In this document: piece after piece, positions 50,831-59,285 of the stretch
Position numbering within the stretch: position 1 is the first letter of the stretch
Layout: every line of letters starts with the position of its first letter
Notes under the pieces: generated by a model
Told to the model about the DNA's origin: nothing
What the model saw: the letters and a program-made list of their open reading frames with translations, nothing else
Database searches by the model: none
Position numbers and translations under genes: made by a program
Source of the DNA: Arthrobacter sp. YN
GTDB lineage: Bacteria; Actinomycetota; Actinomycetes; Actinomycetales; Micrococcaceae
Length of the DNA: 64,000 bases
NCBI RefSeq assembly: GCF_002224285.1
Contig: NZ_CP022436.1
Span: 372,001 to 436,000 of the forward strand
Direction: 5' to 3'

Positions 50831-51623
50831 CGGCCAGTCGCTGCACCTGCCACCCATGGACGTCGGCCAGCCACTCCAACGGAGCGGACGGGCCAACCCT
50901 CGGGTCTTCGGCCTCACGGTCATCTTTCAGCGCCTGCACGTAGGCGCGATCCAGAGCAATGCGTTCCCGCAACTGCCCAGCCTGGCCCACTGAGCCGTGG
51001 CCCGGGACGACGGCAACAACATCGCCGGCCACGGAATCGAAGAGCCGCAACGCTTGAAGGTAGTCATTGAGGGGATCTGCTGCCTCGAGGTCGAGGAACG
51101 GCATCAGGATGTCGGACAGCATGTCGCCGGCTACCAGGACACCGGTCCCCTCGATCAGGAGCGCTGCGTGGCCAGGGGCGTGGGCTTGATGCTCCAGAAT
51201 GCGGACGGTGGGTCCTTCCCACGGGATCCTTACAGTGTCGGCAGGCAGCCCCGAAATGAGGCCGAGCAGCTCCATCGGGATCTCCTCGGCATGCTCCGGA
51301 GGCAACCCTTCGGCTACCTGTTCCTTCCAGTCAGCAGCGGCCAGGACCGACTGGATGGAGGCCGCGCAGCGCGCCGTGCCGTAGCGGGGCGGGTTGCCGA
51401 AGTCCGGGTGCCAGAGCACGTGATCCCAATCTGGGTGGGTGGAGAATCCCGCCACCACAGGCTGGCCCAACTCGCGGAGGTCGTCCGCGATGGCGGCCAT
51501 TTCGTTGACCGTAATGCCGGGATCGATCAGCAGGACACCGTCCCGACCCTGCACCACCGTGCAGTTGCTCTGGATGAATTCGCTCTCGTGAACCAGAACG
51601 CCCTCCGCGACGCGAGTCAGCAT
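50814..51623 (-). CDS. MBL-fold metallo-hydrolase
   Basis: 269 residues. The metal-binding motif is FSTHPDWDHVLWH, i.e. H-P-D-W-D-H instead of HxHxDH, with later ligands in APGHAALLIEGTGVLVAGDM and VPGHGSVG. VLLIDPGITVNEMAAIADDL is the first strand region. It could be a lactonase, a glyoxalase II-like or an unknown hydrolase; the missing first His may change metal content. The start is ATG 51623. It lies 14 bp downstream of the VOC gene on the same strand, in one operon. Confidence 0.82.
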   Translation of the reverse strand: MLTRVAEGVLVHESEFIQSNCTVVQGRDGVLLIDPGITVNEMAAIADDLRELGQPVVAGFSTHPDWDHVLWHPDFGNPPRYGTARCAASIQSVLAAADWKEQVAEGLPPEHAEEIPMELLGLISGLPADTVRIPWEGPTVRILEHQAHAPGHAALLIEGTGVLVAGDMLSDILMPFLDLEAADPLNDYLQALRLFDSVAGDVVAVVPGHGSVGQAGQLRERIALDRAYVQALKDDREAEDPRVGPSAPLEWLADVHGWQVQRLAEKRRG

Positions 51624-51637
51624 GGAAGTGCCTCCCT

Positions 51638-52066
51638 TTAGAGTTTCTGCGCCAGCATGACCAGGATCCCGCTGGGCCCGCGGAGGTAGGTGAGCTTGTA
51701 GGCGTCACCATAGGTAGCAACGCCGCGCAGGGGGTGGCATCCGTGCTTGGCGGCGATCTCCAAGGCTTGATCGATATCGTCCACCGAGAAAGCAACCCGG
51801 TGCATGCCGATCTCGTTGGGAAGGGTGGGGTTTGTCTCGATCGCGTCAGGGTGGAGGTATTCGAAAAGCTCCAGTTGGCCGTTGCCATCCGGAGTCTGGA
51901 GCACCGCAATCTTTGCGTGGTTGCCGTCCAGCCCAACTGCCGTATCGGCCCACTCACCGCTGACCGTGTCACGGCCCAGCACGGTGAGGCCGAGATCCGT
52001 GAAGAAGGCGATGGTTTCTTCAAGATCCCGGACAGCGATACCAACGTTTTCAAGTTTGATCGGCAT
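51638..52066 (-). CDS. VOC-superfamily protein (glyoxalase/dioxygenase fold)
   Basis: 142 residues with both beta-alpha-beta-beta-beta modules: LENVGIAVRDLEETIAFFTD and GMHRVAFSVDDIDQALEIAA. KIAVLQTPDGNGQLELFEYL supplies a metal-site Glu. It could be a glyoxalase, epimerase or resistance protein. It precedes and is likely co-transcribed with the MBL-fold gene; such pairs occur in detoxification. Substrate unknown. Confidence 0.85.
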   Translation of the reverse strand: MPIKLENVGIAVRDLEETIAFFTDLGLTVLGRDTVSGEWADTAVGLDGNHAKIAVLQTPDGNGQLELFEYLHPDAIETNPTLPNEIGMHRVAFSVDDIDQALEIAAKHGCHPLRGVATYGDAYKLTYLRGPSGILVMLAQKL

Positions 52067-52116
52067 GCGTTGAAGGTACCAAGGCCCACGGGATAGCTCC
52101 AGAGCGCCGCCGGTGA

Positions 52117-53493
52117 CTAGCCGAACAGCAGGTGCGCCACCGTAAAGATCGCGAGCCCGGCCAAGGCACCCACCACGGTGCCGTTGATGCGGATGTACTG
52201 GAGGTCCTTGCCCACTTGCAGCTCGATCTTCTGGGACGTTTCCTCAGCATCCCAACGCGCCACGGTGTCAGAGATGACGCCTGCGATGTCCGAGCGGTAC
52301 GTGTTCACCAGGTAACCCGCCGCGTCTCCGATCCAGGCGTTGACCTTGCCGGCCAATTCGTCGTCGTTGACCAGCCGTGTACCGAAATCGCGGACGGCGC
52401 CCTTGAAGCGCTGGCTCAGTTCACTGTGCGGATCGTCGACGGCGTTGAGCAACGCAGTCTTCACGGTTCCCCACGTGCGGGACGCCAGTTCGCGGACCTC
52501 GGGGTCGCCGAGGATCTGGGCTTTGATGGACTCTGCGCGCTCGATCATGGCGGGATCATGCTGAAGGTCCTGGGCCAGATCCTTGAGGTAGGCGTCGATC
52601 GACTGGCGCACTTGGTGGTTCTGGTCAGACTGAACAGCGCGGACAAATTTGGAGAGCTCCACGTACACCCTGTCGCTCACCAGGCCGTCCACGAACGTGG
52701 GCACCCAGAGGGGCGAGCGATCCGAGACCAGTCGGTTGACCGTGGCGTGGTTCGCATCCACCCAGTCGGCGGCGCGGTCAACCAAGAGGTCAACAAGGGT
52801 GTGGTGGTGGCCGTCGGCGAAGATCCGTTCAGCCATCCGTCCCACGGGCGGTCCCCATGGCGGGGTGAGCAGGTGCTTACGGACCATTCCCTCGATGACT
52901 GCCTGTACGTCGTCGTCGTTCAGGACGGTGAAGGCGCCACGGATGATCGCGCCGCCTTCCTTCGCCACGCGTTCGGCTCCGCCCGGCGCAGACAACCACG
53001 TGCCGGCCTTGCGGGCAATATCCATGCTGGCCAGCTTGTCCTGCACGACTTCCTGGGAGAGGAAGTTGCTCTCCACGAAGTCGCTGAGTGATTCGCCGAT
53101 CTGGTCCTTGCGGCGCGGAATGATGGCCGTGTGGGGGATTTTCAGGCCCATGGGGTACTTGAACAGCGCAGTCACCGCGAACCAGTCGGCCAACGCGCCC
53201 ACCATTCCACCTTCGGCGGCCGCCCGAACGTATTCCAGCCACGGATACTGCTTCTGGAACGCGAACGCCACGGTGAAGATCACCGCCATGGCGATCAGCA
53301 GCGCCAGCGCCAACCGTTTCATACGGAGCAGTGCGGCCGCTTTTTCCATGTCACCTGCTGAAAGGTCGACGGCGGCGCCGCGCCGTGCGCGAGCGGAACC
53401 GGCGCGAGTGGAACCTGTGGAATCCGGCCGGTGGGGCAACGGATTGGGGTTGGTGACGTCTTCAGTTGGGATTTGTTCAGAGTTCACCTGCAT
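52117..53493 (-). CDS. DUF445 family membrane protein
   Basis: 458 residues. A disordered N-terminus precedes helix LALALLIAMAVIFTVAFAFQ. AAEGGMVGALADWFAVTALF and YPMGLKIPHTAIIPRRKDQI (then GESLSDFVESNFLS) are the DUF445 hallmark. A long helical middle follows, and the C-terminal helix is INGTVVGALAGLAIFTVAHL. The topology has both ends in the membrane. Function unknown in the family. Single gene. Confidence 0.88.
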   Translation of the reverse strand: MQVNSEQIPTEDVTNPNPLPHRPDSTGSTRAGSARARRGAAVDLSAGDMEKAAALLRMKRLALALLIAMAVIFTVAFAFQKQYPWLEYVRAAAEGGMVGALADWFAVTALFKYPMGLKIPHTAIIPRRKDQIGESLSDFVESNFLSQEVVQDKLASMDIARKAGTWLSAPGGAERVAKEGGAIIRGAFTVLNDDDVQAVIEGMVRKHLLTPPWGPPVGRMAERIFADGHHHTLVDLLVDRAADWVDANHATVNRLVSDRSPLWVPTFVDGLVSDRVYVELSKFVRAVQSDQNHQVRQSIDAYLKDLAQDLQHDPAMIERAESIKAQILGDPEVRELASRTWGTVKTALLNAVDDPHSELSQRFKGAVRDFGTRLVNDDELAGKVNAWIGDAAGYLVNTYRSDIAGVISDTVARWDAEETSQKIELQVGKDLQYIRINGTVVGALAGLAIFTVAHLLFG

Positions 53494-53531
53494 GAGCCCA
53501 GCGTATCCCCCGCAGATGCACGGAGGTGGGC

Positions 53532-53543
53532 TACCGTGTCTGC
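53532..53543 (+). promoter_or_regulatory. -10 box of a leaderless promoter
   Basis: TACCGT (53532-53537) is 6 nt before ATG 53544, supporting this start over GTG 53526. Confidence 0.45.
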
Positions 53544-54431
53544 ATGACTAGCGACGACTTCGCCCCGGGCCGGCCCAAGGTCTACGCCCATCGCGGCGCG
53601 AGTGCAGCCTTCGCCGAGCACACCAGGGCGGCTTATCTGCAGGCAATCGCCGACGGCGCCGACGGTGTGGAGTGCGATGTCCACCTGACGCGGGACCAGC
53701 ACGTGGTGTTGCTGCACGACGCCAACCTGGACCGGACGTCCACCGGCACGGGGCCGGTGGCGGAGCACACGTTGGAGGAGCTCCGCTCCCTGGACTTCTC
53801 GTCATGGAAGGGCGCACGCATTCCCGAGGCTTACGGGGGAGTAGCCGATCAGTTCCTGACCTTGCCGGAATTGCTGGACATCCTGCGCGGGGCCGGCCGC
53901 GAGATTGGTTTGGCGATTGAGCTCAAGCATCCCAGTCCTTACCGGCTCAAGCTGGAGGACGGGGTGTTGGCCTTGCTGGAAGAAGAAGGCTGGACGCCGG
54001 AGGAGTCCCGGCTGGAGAACATCCAAGTCTCCTTCATGAGCTTCGATACCGATTCCGTCCAGCGCTTGCTGCAGAGCGTGCCAAAAGAGCACGTGTGCCA
54101 ATTGGTGGACGACTTCACGGTGAAGGAGCTCCGGCAGGAACTCGGGCTGGGCTTCCTGACCGGCGGTGCGGTAGCCAACGTCATGCGTGCCACGCAGCTG
54201 GAAGCAGAACGTGTTCTGGACGCAGGCGAAGCATCAATTGCCGGCCCGGGTATTGACTACATCAGGGAGCATGCGCGCAACGTGCAGCGCTGGTTGGAAG
54301 CCGGGCGTATATTCCGCGTGTGGACTGTGGATTCGGAAAAGGACGTGGCCCTGTGCCAGGGACTTGGAATCCATGAGATCACCACCAACAAGCCGGCGCA
54401 GGTCCTCAAGCAGTTGATGGTGTCAAGCTGA
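53544..54431 (+). CDS. Glycerophosphodiester phosphodiesterase
   Basis: A 295-residue GDPD TIM-barrel enzyme. Active-site VYAHRGASAAFAEHTRAAYL, DGVECDVHLTRDQHVVLLHD (E-x-D metal ligands and catalytic His) and ETGL-like IGLAIELKHPSPYRLKLEDG are complete. It cleaves glycerophosphodiesters to glycerol 3-phosphate and an alcohol. No signal peptide, so it is cytosolic. The tail FRVWTVDSEKDVALCQGLGI is typical. Confidence 0.93.
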   Translation: MTSDDFAPGRPKVYAHRGASAAFAEHTRAAYLQAIADGADGVECDVHLTRDQHVVLLHDANLDRTSTGTGPVAEHTLEELRSLDFSSWKGARIPEAYGGVADQFLTLPELLDILRGAGREIGLAIELKHPSPYRLKLEDGVLALLEEEGWTPEESRLENIQVSFMSFDTDSVQRLLQSVPKEHVCQLVDDFTVKELRQELGLGFLTGGAVANVMRATQLEAERVLDAGEASIAGPGIDYIREHARNVQRWLEAGRIFRVWTVDSEKDVALCQGLGIHEITTNKPAQVLKQLMVSS

Positions 54432-54467
54432 CTTTGGCGGCCACCCCGCTTGTGATTGAGTGGTCTC

Positions 54468-54902
54468 ATGTCATTTCGCTGGTCAGCACAAGCAACCCGA
54501 ACCACGTCCGCAGTAGCTTTGAGCGCACTGCTCCTGGCCAGCGCCGCCAAGCACTTTCGCACGCCTAAGTTCTACTACCCGGTGGTGCCGGACTACCTCT
54601 GCCGCATCGACGAGCCGGCTGGCCGCCCGAATGGACCGCTGGCAGTCATGTCCCGCGAGGAATGGGTCGCCTCGTCCGGGCTGATCGAGGCGGCTGCCGC
54701 CGTCGGGCTTCTGATCCCTGCCACGCGAAAGGTTGCCGCGGATGCCACCACGGCAATGTTCGCTGCATTCCTTGCCGGGCATATAGATGCACTTCGCCGT
54801 GCTTATGGTCCCAGCGGCACGGCAGCCGATCGCCGCATCCATACTGTCCGCCTGCCCCTGCAGATTCCGCTGATCCTATGGTCGTGGAGCTTGCGGAAAT
54901 GA
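54468..54902 (+). CDS. Putative DoxX-like membrane protein
   Basis: A 144-residue protein with four hydrophobic segments (TTSAVALSALLLASAAKHFR; SSGLIEAAAAVGLLIPATRK; ATTAMFAAFLAGHIDALRRA; LPLQIPLILWSWSL), the DoxX/DUF417-like arrangement. Role unknown. ATG 54468 is used; GTG 54456 is possible. Its stop overlaps the start of the AzlC gene (ATGA). Confidence 0.65.
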   Translation: MSFRWSAQATRTTSAVALSALLLASAAKHFRTPKFYYPVVPDYLCRIDEPAGRPNGPLAVMSREEWVASSGLIEAAAAVGLLIPATRKVAADATTAMFAAFLAGHIDALRRAYGPSGTAADRRIHTVRLPLQIPLILWSWSLRK

Positions 54903-55666
54903 GCGGCAGTGCTGCTCCCGTGAAGCTGAGGGAGTCGCCGGCTTTCAAGGTCGCTGTGTCCCTGAGTATCGCCACGGGCCTCTATGGAGTGTCCTTTGGA
55001 GCCCTCTCCGTGGCGTCCGGGTTCGATTTCTGGCAGACCATGGTGTTAAGCCTGTTGCTGTTCAGTGGCGGATCGCAGTTCGCCTTCATTGGTGTTGTGG
55101 CAGGTGGTGGCTCCGGAGTGGCGGCCATGACGGCCAGTGCCTTGCTGGGGTTACGCAACGGCATCTACGGCATGCAGATCAACGCGATGCTCCGTCCGGG
55201 CGGATGGAAGCGTTATGTTTCGGCGCACATCACCATCGACGAATCGACAGCGACGGCGTCGGGCCAGTCCGATCCCGACGAGCAGCGCCGGGGGTTCTGG
55301 ACCGCCGGAATCGGTATATTCATTCTTTGGAATATCTTTACTGCCATCGGGGCCCTGGCTGGGGACGCGATGGGCGACCCCAAACAATGGGGTCTGGACG
55401 GGGCCGCGGTTGCTGCATTCCTGGCCCTCCTGTGGCCACGTTTGAAGGGCCGCGAGCCCTGGGCCATCGCCGCTGCCTGCGCACTGGCCACCATTCTGGC
55501 CGTGCCCTTCGTTCCCTCGGGCGTTCCCATCCTGGTGGCGGCCGTGGTGGCAGGTGTCATCGGGTGGTTCAGCCACGCACGCCTGGACGAAGGACTGGAG
55601 CCGGACGTGGATCCCTATGCGGAGAAACACCGGCATGAGAACCCTGGAAACGGCGGCACGAAGTGA
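54899..55666 (+). CDS. AzlC family branched-chain amino acid exporter subunit
   Basis: A 255-residue protein with the AzlC layout: FKVAVSLSIATGLYGVSFGA, LSLLLFSGGSQFAFIGVVAG (conserved F.GG.QF), LLGLRNGIYGMQINAMLRPG, SAHITIDESTATASGQ. AzlC and AzlD form the large and small subunits of a branched-chain amino-acid export system. The start ATG 54899 is set by ATGA overlap with the previous gene; ATG 54878 is in frame. It overlaps azlD by 4 bp. Confidence 0.9.
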   Translation: MSGSAAPVKLRESPAFKVAVSLSIATGLYGVSFGALSVASGFDFWQTMVLSLLLFSGGSQFAFIGVVAGGGSGVAAMTASALLGLRNGIYGMQINAMLRPGGWKRYVSAHITIDESTATASGQSDPDEQRRGFWTAGIGIFILWNIFTAIGALAGDAMGDPKQWGLDGAAVAAFLALLWPRLKGREPWAIAAACALATILAVPFVPSGVPILVAAVVAGVIGWFSHARLDEGLEPDVDPYAEKHRHENPGNGGTK

Positions 55667-55974
55667 ATCTGTGGCTATGGATCCTGATTGCCTGTGCGCT
55701 GGCATACCTCACCAAGCTGGTGGGCTACTTCGTCCCGGCCAAGCTGCTGGAGAGCCCACGGATCATGCACGTGGCCGGCACCATGACCATTGGCCTGCTG
55801 GCCTCCCTGACGGTGGTCAACGCTGTTGCCTCCGGCCAGGGACTGGTCCTTGACGCCCGCATCGGCGCCTTGGCGGCCGCCGCCGTCGCCCTGTGGCTTC
55901 GGGCACCGTTCCTGGTGGTGGTGATTTCCGGCGCCGCGGCCGCGGCACTCCTCAGGCTGCTCGGCTGGGGCTAG
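55663..55974 (+). CDS. AzlD family branched-chain amino acid exporter small subunit
   Basis: A 103-residue protein with three to four helices (LWLWILIACALAYLTKLVGY; VAGTMTIGLLASLTVVNAVA; ALWLRAPFLVVVISGAAAAA). It is the usual AzlC partner and starts at GTG 55663 inside the end of azlC. Its stop overlaps that of the converging DUF5684 gene by 4 bp. Confidence 0.88.
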   Translation: MNLWLWILIACALAYLTKLVGYFVPAKLLESPRIMHVAGTMTIGLLASLTVVNAVASGQGLVLDARIGALAAAAVALWLRAPFLVVVISGAAAAALLRLLGWG

Positions 55975-56507
55975 CGGTACTGCTGGCCATTGGGCTGCTG
56001 CACCGGCGGCTGTTGGCCGGGCTGCGCATAGCCCTGCTGGTAAGGCTGCGCATAGCCCTGCTGGTAAGGCTGCGCATAACCCTGCGGGTAGGCCACGAAT
56101 TGCCGCCCAGCCGCCGGACCCAGGTAGGGAGCGGAACCGTAGGAGAGCATCGGCACGAAGACCACGGGCAAGAGGACCAGTCCCACGGTGTAGCCGGCAT
56201 CTTTGCCGAATGACTTGGAGAGGTCGTGGAGGGCCACGATGCTGAAGTAGATTCCTGCGAACGGGATCAGGGTCAGCAGGAACCAGTACCACGGGCGCCC
56301 GGCGATCTCCATGAGCTTGATGCTGTTGTAGATCGGGACAAAAGCTGCCCACGCAGGGCGGCCTGCCTTCGTGAACATTCCCATGTAGAGCACTCCGACG
56401 ATCGCAAAGACCACTGCGAAGTAAATGACCATAAGCAGCAGGACCAGGCCGGCTGCCGCAGCGGATTCGGAACCGCTGGATGAGTATGAGCTCAGGGGAA
56501 TATTCAT
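55971..56507 (-). CDS. DUF5684-like membrane protein with Gln/Tyr-rich repeat tail
   Basis: 178 residues: three helices in the first 110 (AAGLVLLLMVIYFAVVFAIV; FVPIYNSIKLMEIAGRPWYW; FLLTLIPFAGIYFSIVALHD, then LSKSFGKDAGYTVGLVLLPV), the DUF5684 pattern. The tail is three copies of an octapeptide AQPYQQGY encoded by 24-bp tandem repeats. Function unknown. The repeat tail is likely exposed in the cytoplasm and disordered. Confidence 0.82.
   Translation of the reverse strand: MNIPLSSYSSSGSESAAAAGLVLLLMVIYFAVVFAIVGVLYMGMFTKAGRPAWAAFVPIYNSIKLMEIAGRPWYWFLLTLIPFAGIYFSIVALHDLSKSFGKDAGYTVGLVLLPVVFVPMLSYGSAPYLGPAAGRQFVAYPQGYAQPYQQGYAQPYQQGYAQPGQQPPVQQPNGQQYR
56023..56094. repeat. 24-bp tandem repeat in the DUF5684 gene
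   Basis: Two identical 24-bp units (56023-56046 and 56047-56070) and a third diverged one (56071-56094) encode AQPYQQGY-type octapeptides. Confidence 0.85.
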
Positions 56508-56594
56508 ACGCCCGAGCCTAGTGCCCCACGGGCTGTCCCGCGATGGGCAGGACTCACCATCAAGTGCTGGTAATTTGCGGTTTGACGGCCTCGG

Positions 56595-57224
56595 CTAGAG
56601 AGCCTCGGTCAGGGTCACGCCGGGGATGCCGGACTGTTCCGGAAGCGGCCGGGTCGGGCGCTCGGTCCGGATGGCGTCCTCGACCAAGGCCACAGGACGC
56701 TTCCATGCCGCAGAGCCCGGTTCCATGGTGTCCACGGCGCCAATCAGCATGGCCACGAGCCGGACCATGTCCTCGATGGTGATGTCGCGCCGCAAGGAAC
56801 CCTGGCCCTGGCCCCGCTCAAGGAGGGTGGCCATGGAGCCGATGATGCCGCGGGTGATGCCGATCAGGAGTCCGCGGCGGCCTGCGACGGCGTCGAGGAG
56901 GTTCGCGTCTTCGCTGGCTACCTGCATCACGGCATCGATGACGTTGATGAGTCCTTCTGCGGCGTCCATGCCGTCCAGGGCAGTTGCGGCGACGGGGTCT
57001 ACGTGCTGGCGCAGTTGGCGTGACAACGCGGCGAGGACCAGTTGCTCTTTGTCCGAGAAGTTGCGGAACAGTGTTGCGGGGCCAACTCCGGCGGTGTTGG
57101 CAATGGTCTGCAGGGGCACTTCGGGCCCGTGTTCCCGGAAGCATTGCCGGGCGGCGGTGATAATTTTGTCCACATTGCGTGCGGCGTCTGCCCTGAGGGG
57201 CTTGCGTTCAGAGGGCTGTTCCAT
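56595..57224 (-). CDS. TetR family transcriptional regulator
   Basis: A 209-residue repressor. The HTH lies at residues 15-60: RNVDKIITAARQCFREHGPE, VPLQTIANTAGVGPATLFRN, FSDKEQLVLAALSRQLRQHV. A C-terminal helical ligand pocket follows. ATG 57224 (MEQPSERKPL) is used; the open frame to 57308 is not supported. It is divergent from the thiamine-binding-like gene, with 92 bp between. Target not known. Confidence 0.85.
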   Translation of the reverse strand: MEQPSERKPLRADAARNVDKIITAARQCFREHGPEVPLQTIANTAGVGPATLFRNFSDKEQLVLAALSRQLRQHVDPVAATALDGMDAAEGLINVIDAVMQVASEDANLLDAVAGRRGLLIGITRGIIGSMATLLERGQGQGSLRRDITIEDMVRLVAMLIGAVDTMEPGSAAWKRPVALVEDAIRTERPTRPLPEQSGIPGVTLTEAL

Positions 57225-57316
57225 GCTTGTCAGGGTAGCAACGGAGCGACCTTGGCCCGTTGTTACGCGGGAGTAGGCCGTTATATGACAAACCAGTACG
57301 TGAAACACTGGATTTT

Positions 57317-57649
57317 ATGTTGCTTGCTTTCTCAGTCGCCCCTTCGGGCCAGCCCGCATCCGCCGCCAACGGCGGACCCACCCCCGACGCTTCCGTGCAC
57401 GACGCCGTCGCTGCCGCCGTCAAGATCGTCCGCGAATCCGGATTGCCCAACCAGACGGACTCCATGTTCACCACCATTGAAGGCGAATGGGACGAAGTCT
57501 TCGACGTCGTCAAGCGCGCCACTGAAGCTGTGGGCCGCTACGGCAGCCGCGTCTCCCTGGTGATCAAGGCCGACATCCGTCCCGGTTACAGCGGCGAACT
57601 GACCGGCAAGGTGGAACGACTCGAAGAGGCGATCTCCGCCACGGACTAG
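57317..57649 (+). CDS. Thiamine-binding (MTH1187/YkoF) family protein
   Basis: A 110-residue protein of the MTH1187 family: LLAFSVAPSG start, DAVAAAVKIVRESGLPNQTD, SMFTTIEGEWDEVFDVVKRA, SRVSLVIKADIRPGYSGELT. These small proteins bind thiamine or a related ligand in a ferredoxin-like fold and form tetramers. The start is the ATG 57317. Standalone except for the divergent TetR gene. Confidence 0.85.
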   Translation: MLLAFSVAPSGQPASAANGGPTPDASVHDAVAAAVKIVRESGLPNQTDSMFTTIEGEWDEVFDVVKRATEAVGRYGSRVSLVIKADIRPGYSGELTGKVERLEEAISATD

Positions 57650-57689
57650 ATCCTTCCCCAGCGAAGCCGTCGGTGCCAGACTGGGGCCC

Positions 57690-58361
57690 ATGATTGAACA
57701 CGTGGCCGAGCCCGGTTGGGTCGACGTCGAGCGTTACCTGACTGACGTCGTCGTGCGTCCTGATCCTGCCCACAAGCGGGCCTTGGCGTCCGCCGTCGAG
57801 GCCGGCATGCCGGCGATTGAAGTAGCCCCCAACGCCGGCAAGCTGCTCCGGATGCTGGTTCAGATGTCGGGGGCCAGGCGGGTCCTTGAGATCGGAACCT
57901 TGGCAGGTTTCAGCAGTATGTGGATGGCACAGGGACTGCCCGACGACGGGCGGCTGGTGACGTGCGAATTCCTCCAAAAGCACGCGGACGTGGCCCGCGC
58001 CAACCTTGATGCTGCCGGGGTGGGGCACAAGGTGGACATCCGGGTGGGTGCTGCCTTGGACACCCTTCCCACGCTGGCGGGGCAGGAATCGTTCGATTTT
58101 GTCTTCATCGATGCGGACAAGGAAAACGACTCCAATTACCTCGACTGGGCTATCCGGCTGGGGCGGCCTGGCACGGTCATCGTGGTGGACAACGTCATCT
58201 GGGACGGCGCCATCCTCGAGCCCGAACGGGACCAGGTCAACGCGCCCGGAATCGTCAAGATGCTGGACATGATGGGCCAGGATCCGCGCCTGGACGCCAC
58301 TGCCATCCAGACGGTGGGCAGCAAGGGCTGGGACGGTTTCGCGATAGCGCGGGTGCGCTAG
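57690..58361 (+). CDS. O-methyltransferase (catechol-type, SAM-dependent)
   Basis: A 223-residue class I methyltransferase of the O-methyltransferase_3 family: ARRVLEIGTLAGFSSMWMAQ (motif I), GRLVTCEFLQKHADVARANL (motif II), SFDFVFIDADKENDSNYLDW with the metal/substrate Asp residues, and GTVIVVDNVIWDGAILEPER. It probably acts on a catechol-like or caffeoyl-type hydroxyl. It overlaps the next gene start (TAGTG), so the two are coupled. Confidence 0.9.
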   Translation: MIEHVAEPGWVDVERYLTDVVVRPDPAHKRALASAVEAGMPAIEVAPNAGKLLRMLVQMSGARRVLEIGTLAGFSSMWMAQGLPDDGRLVTCEFLQKHADVARANLDAAGVGHKVDIRVGAALDTLPTLAGQESFDFVFIDADKENDSNYLDWAIRLGRPGTVIVVDNVIWDGAILEPERDQVNAPGIVKMLDMMGQDPRLDATAIQTVGSKGWDGFAIARVR

Positions 58362-58858
58362 TGGATTTCACGCTTCGCCCCGCTACGGTGGACGACGCCG
58401 AAGCGATGGCCCTCATGCATGTCCAGTCGTGGCGCGAAAGCTACGGGCACCTGCTGCCCCCGGTGTTTTTCGAGCAAAAGGAAGCGGCGCTGCCCGACCG
58501 CATCCAGCGCTACCGGGACTACATCGCGGCGGGTCACGCCAGGATGCTGGCCCACGATCCCGACGGCCTCCTGGTGGGCATCGGCGCCGCAGGCCCGGGC
58601 AGGGATGAGGACAGCCCCTGCGAGCGGGAGCTTTTTATGCTCTACACCTTGGAACGCATTCATGGCCGGGGAGTTGGCCAAGCATTGGTGGATGCCTTGA
58701 TCGGCGATGACCCGGCATACCTCTGGGTCCTGGACCACAACCCGCGCGCCCAGGCCTTCTATCGGCGAAATGGCTTTGTCCCGGACGGCAAGCGGCAACT
58801 ATGTGATCCCTCCTGGTACTCGCTGCCGGAACATCGCATGGTTCGTCCCGGGCTGTAG
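58361..58858 (+). CDS. GNAT family N-acetyltransferase
   Basis: 165 residues with the GNAT fold: FTLRPATVDDAEAMALMHVQ, SWRESYGHLLPPVFF, and the acetyl-CoA loop LFMLYTLERIHGRGVGQALV (R/Q-x-x-G-x-G/A as HGRGVGQ). The end WVLDHNPRAQAFYRRNGFVP is conserved. Start GTG 58361 overlaps the previous stop. The acceptor is unknown. Confidence 0.9.
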   Translation: MDFTLRPATVDDAEAMALMHVQSWRESYGHLLPPVFFEQKEAALPDRIQRYRDYIAAGHARMLAHDPDGLLVGIGAAGPGRDEDSPCERELFMLYTLERIHGRGVGQALVDALIGDDPAYLWVLDHNPRAQAFYRRNGFVPDGKRQLCDPSWYSLPEHRMVRPGL

Positions 58859-58914
58859 CAAGTTCCCACCGCGCGAGCTGTTCCCACAGCTGATTCGTGT
58901 GGATATGGTGATCA

Positions 58915-58940
58915 CGGGCGGTATCGATGAAGACCGCCCG
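58915..58940 (+). promoter_or_regulatory. GC hairpin just upstream of the repeat-peptide gene
   Basis: CGGGCGGT (58915-58922) and ACCGCCCG (58933-58940) form an 8-bp perfect stem with a 10-nt loop, ending 21 nt before the start codon at 58962. A smaller stem AGCTGT-TCCC-ACAGCT lies at 58876-58891. Terminator of the GNAT unit or 5' regulatory stem of the operon. Confidence 0.5.
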
Positions 58941-58961
58941 GTCCGATTCCCGGGAGGAAGC

Positions 58962-59285
58962 ATGTCTATTCCAGAGCAGGATCCAAGCCAGCAGGAAGGC
59001 CTCGCGGACGGTGGTGCGGAAGGCGTCCCCGGCATGCACGACGGCGGTGCCGACGGTGGTGCCGACGGCGGCGCAGAAGGCCCCGCGGACGGTGGTGCGG
59101 ACGGCGTCCCCGGCACGCACGACGGCGGTGCTGACGGTGGTGCCGATGGTGGCGCTGACGGTGGTGCAGAAGGCCCCGCGGACGGTGGCGCGGACGGCGT
59201 CCCCGGCACGCACGACGGCGGTGCTGACGGTGGTGCCGATGGTGGCGCGGACGGCGGTGCCGGACAACAGGGCAGCCAGGTTTGA
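58962..59285 (+). CDS. Asp/Gly/Ala-rich repeat peptide, 107 aa, candidate substrate of the downstream oxygenase
   Basis: ATG 58962 follows GGGAGGAAG. The first 14 residues (MSIPEQDPSQQEGL) are non-repetitive; the rest is built of DGGA tetrapeptides framed by GVPG[M/T]HDGG and EGPADGG, in three units of 27, 31 and about 29 residues. There is no Lys, Arg, Cys, Trp or aromatic residue, and only three His, each before Asp. It has no signal peptide. Its stop TGA overlaps the TTG start of the JmjC-type oxygenase (TTGA), so they are translationally coupled. I recognise no family. A role as a hydroxylation substrate is inferred from position only; it may also simply be a disordered protein. Confidence 0.7.
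   Translation: MSIPEQDPSQQEGLADGGAEGVPGMHDGGADGGADGGAEGPADGGADGVPGTHDGGADGGADGGADGGAEGPADGGADGVPGTHDGGADGGADGGADGGAGQQGSQV
59022..59282 (+). repeat. Tandem repeat within the repeat-peptide gene
   Basis: Units start at 59022, 59103 and 59196 (spacing 81 and 93 nt), each beginning GGC-GTC-CCC-GGC. Finer GGTGCCGAC/GGTGCTGAC 12-bp tetrapeptide codes repeat inside. All unit lengths are multiples of three, so copy number changes keep the frame. Confidence 0.85.

Noticed and set aside
58707..58961. Extension of the repeat-peptide frame upstream
   Set aside because: That part overlaps the GNAT gene in another frame and has no RBS; GGGAGGAAG supports the start at 58962.
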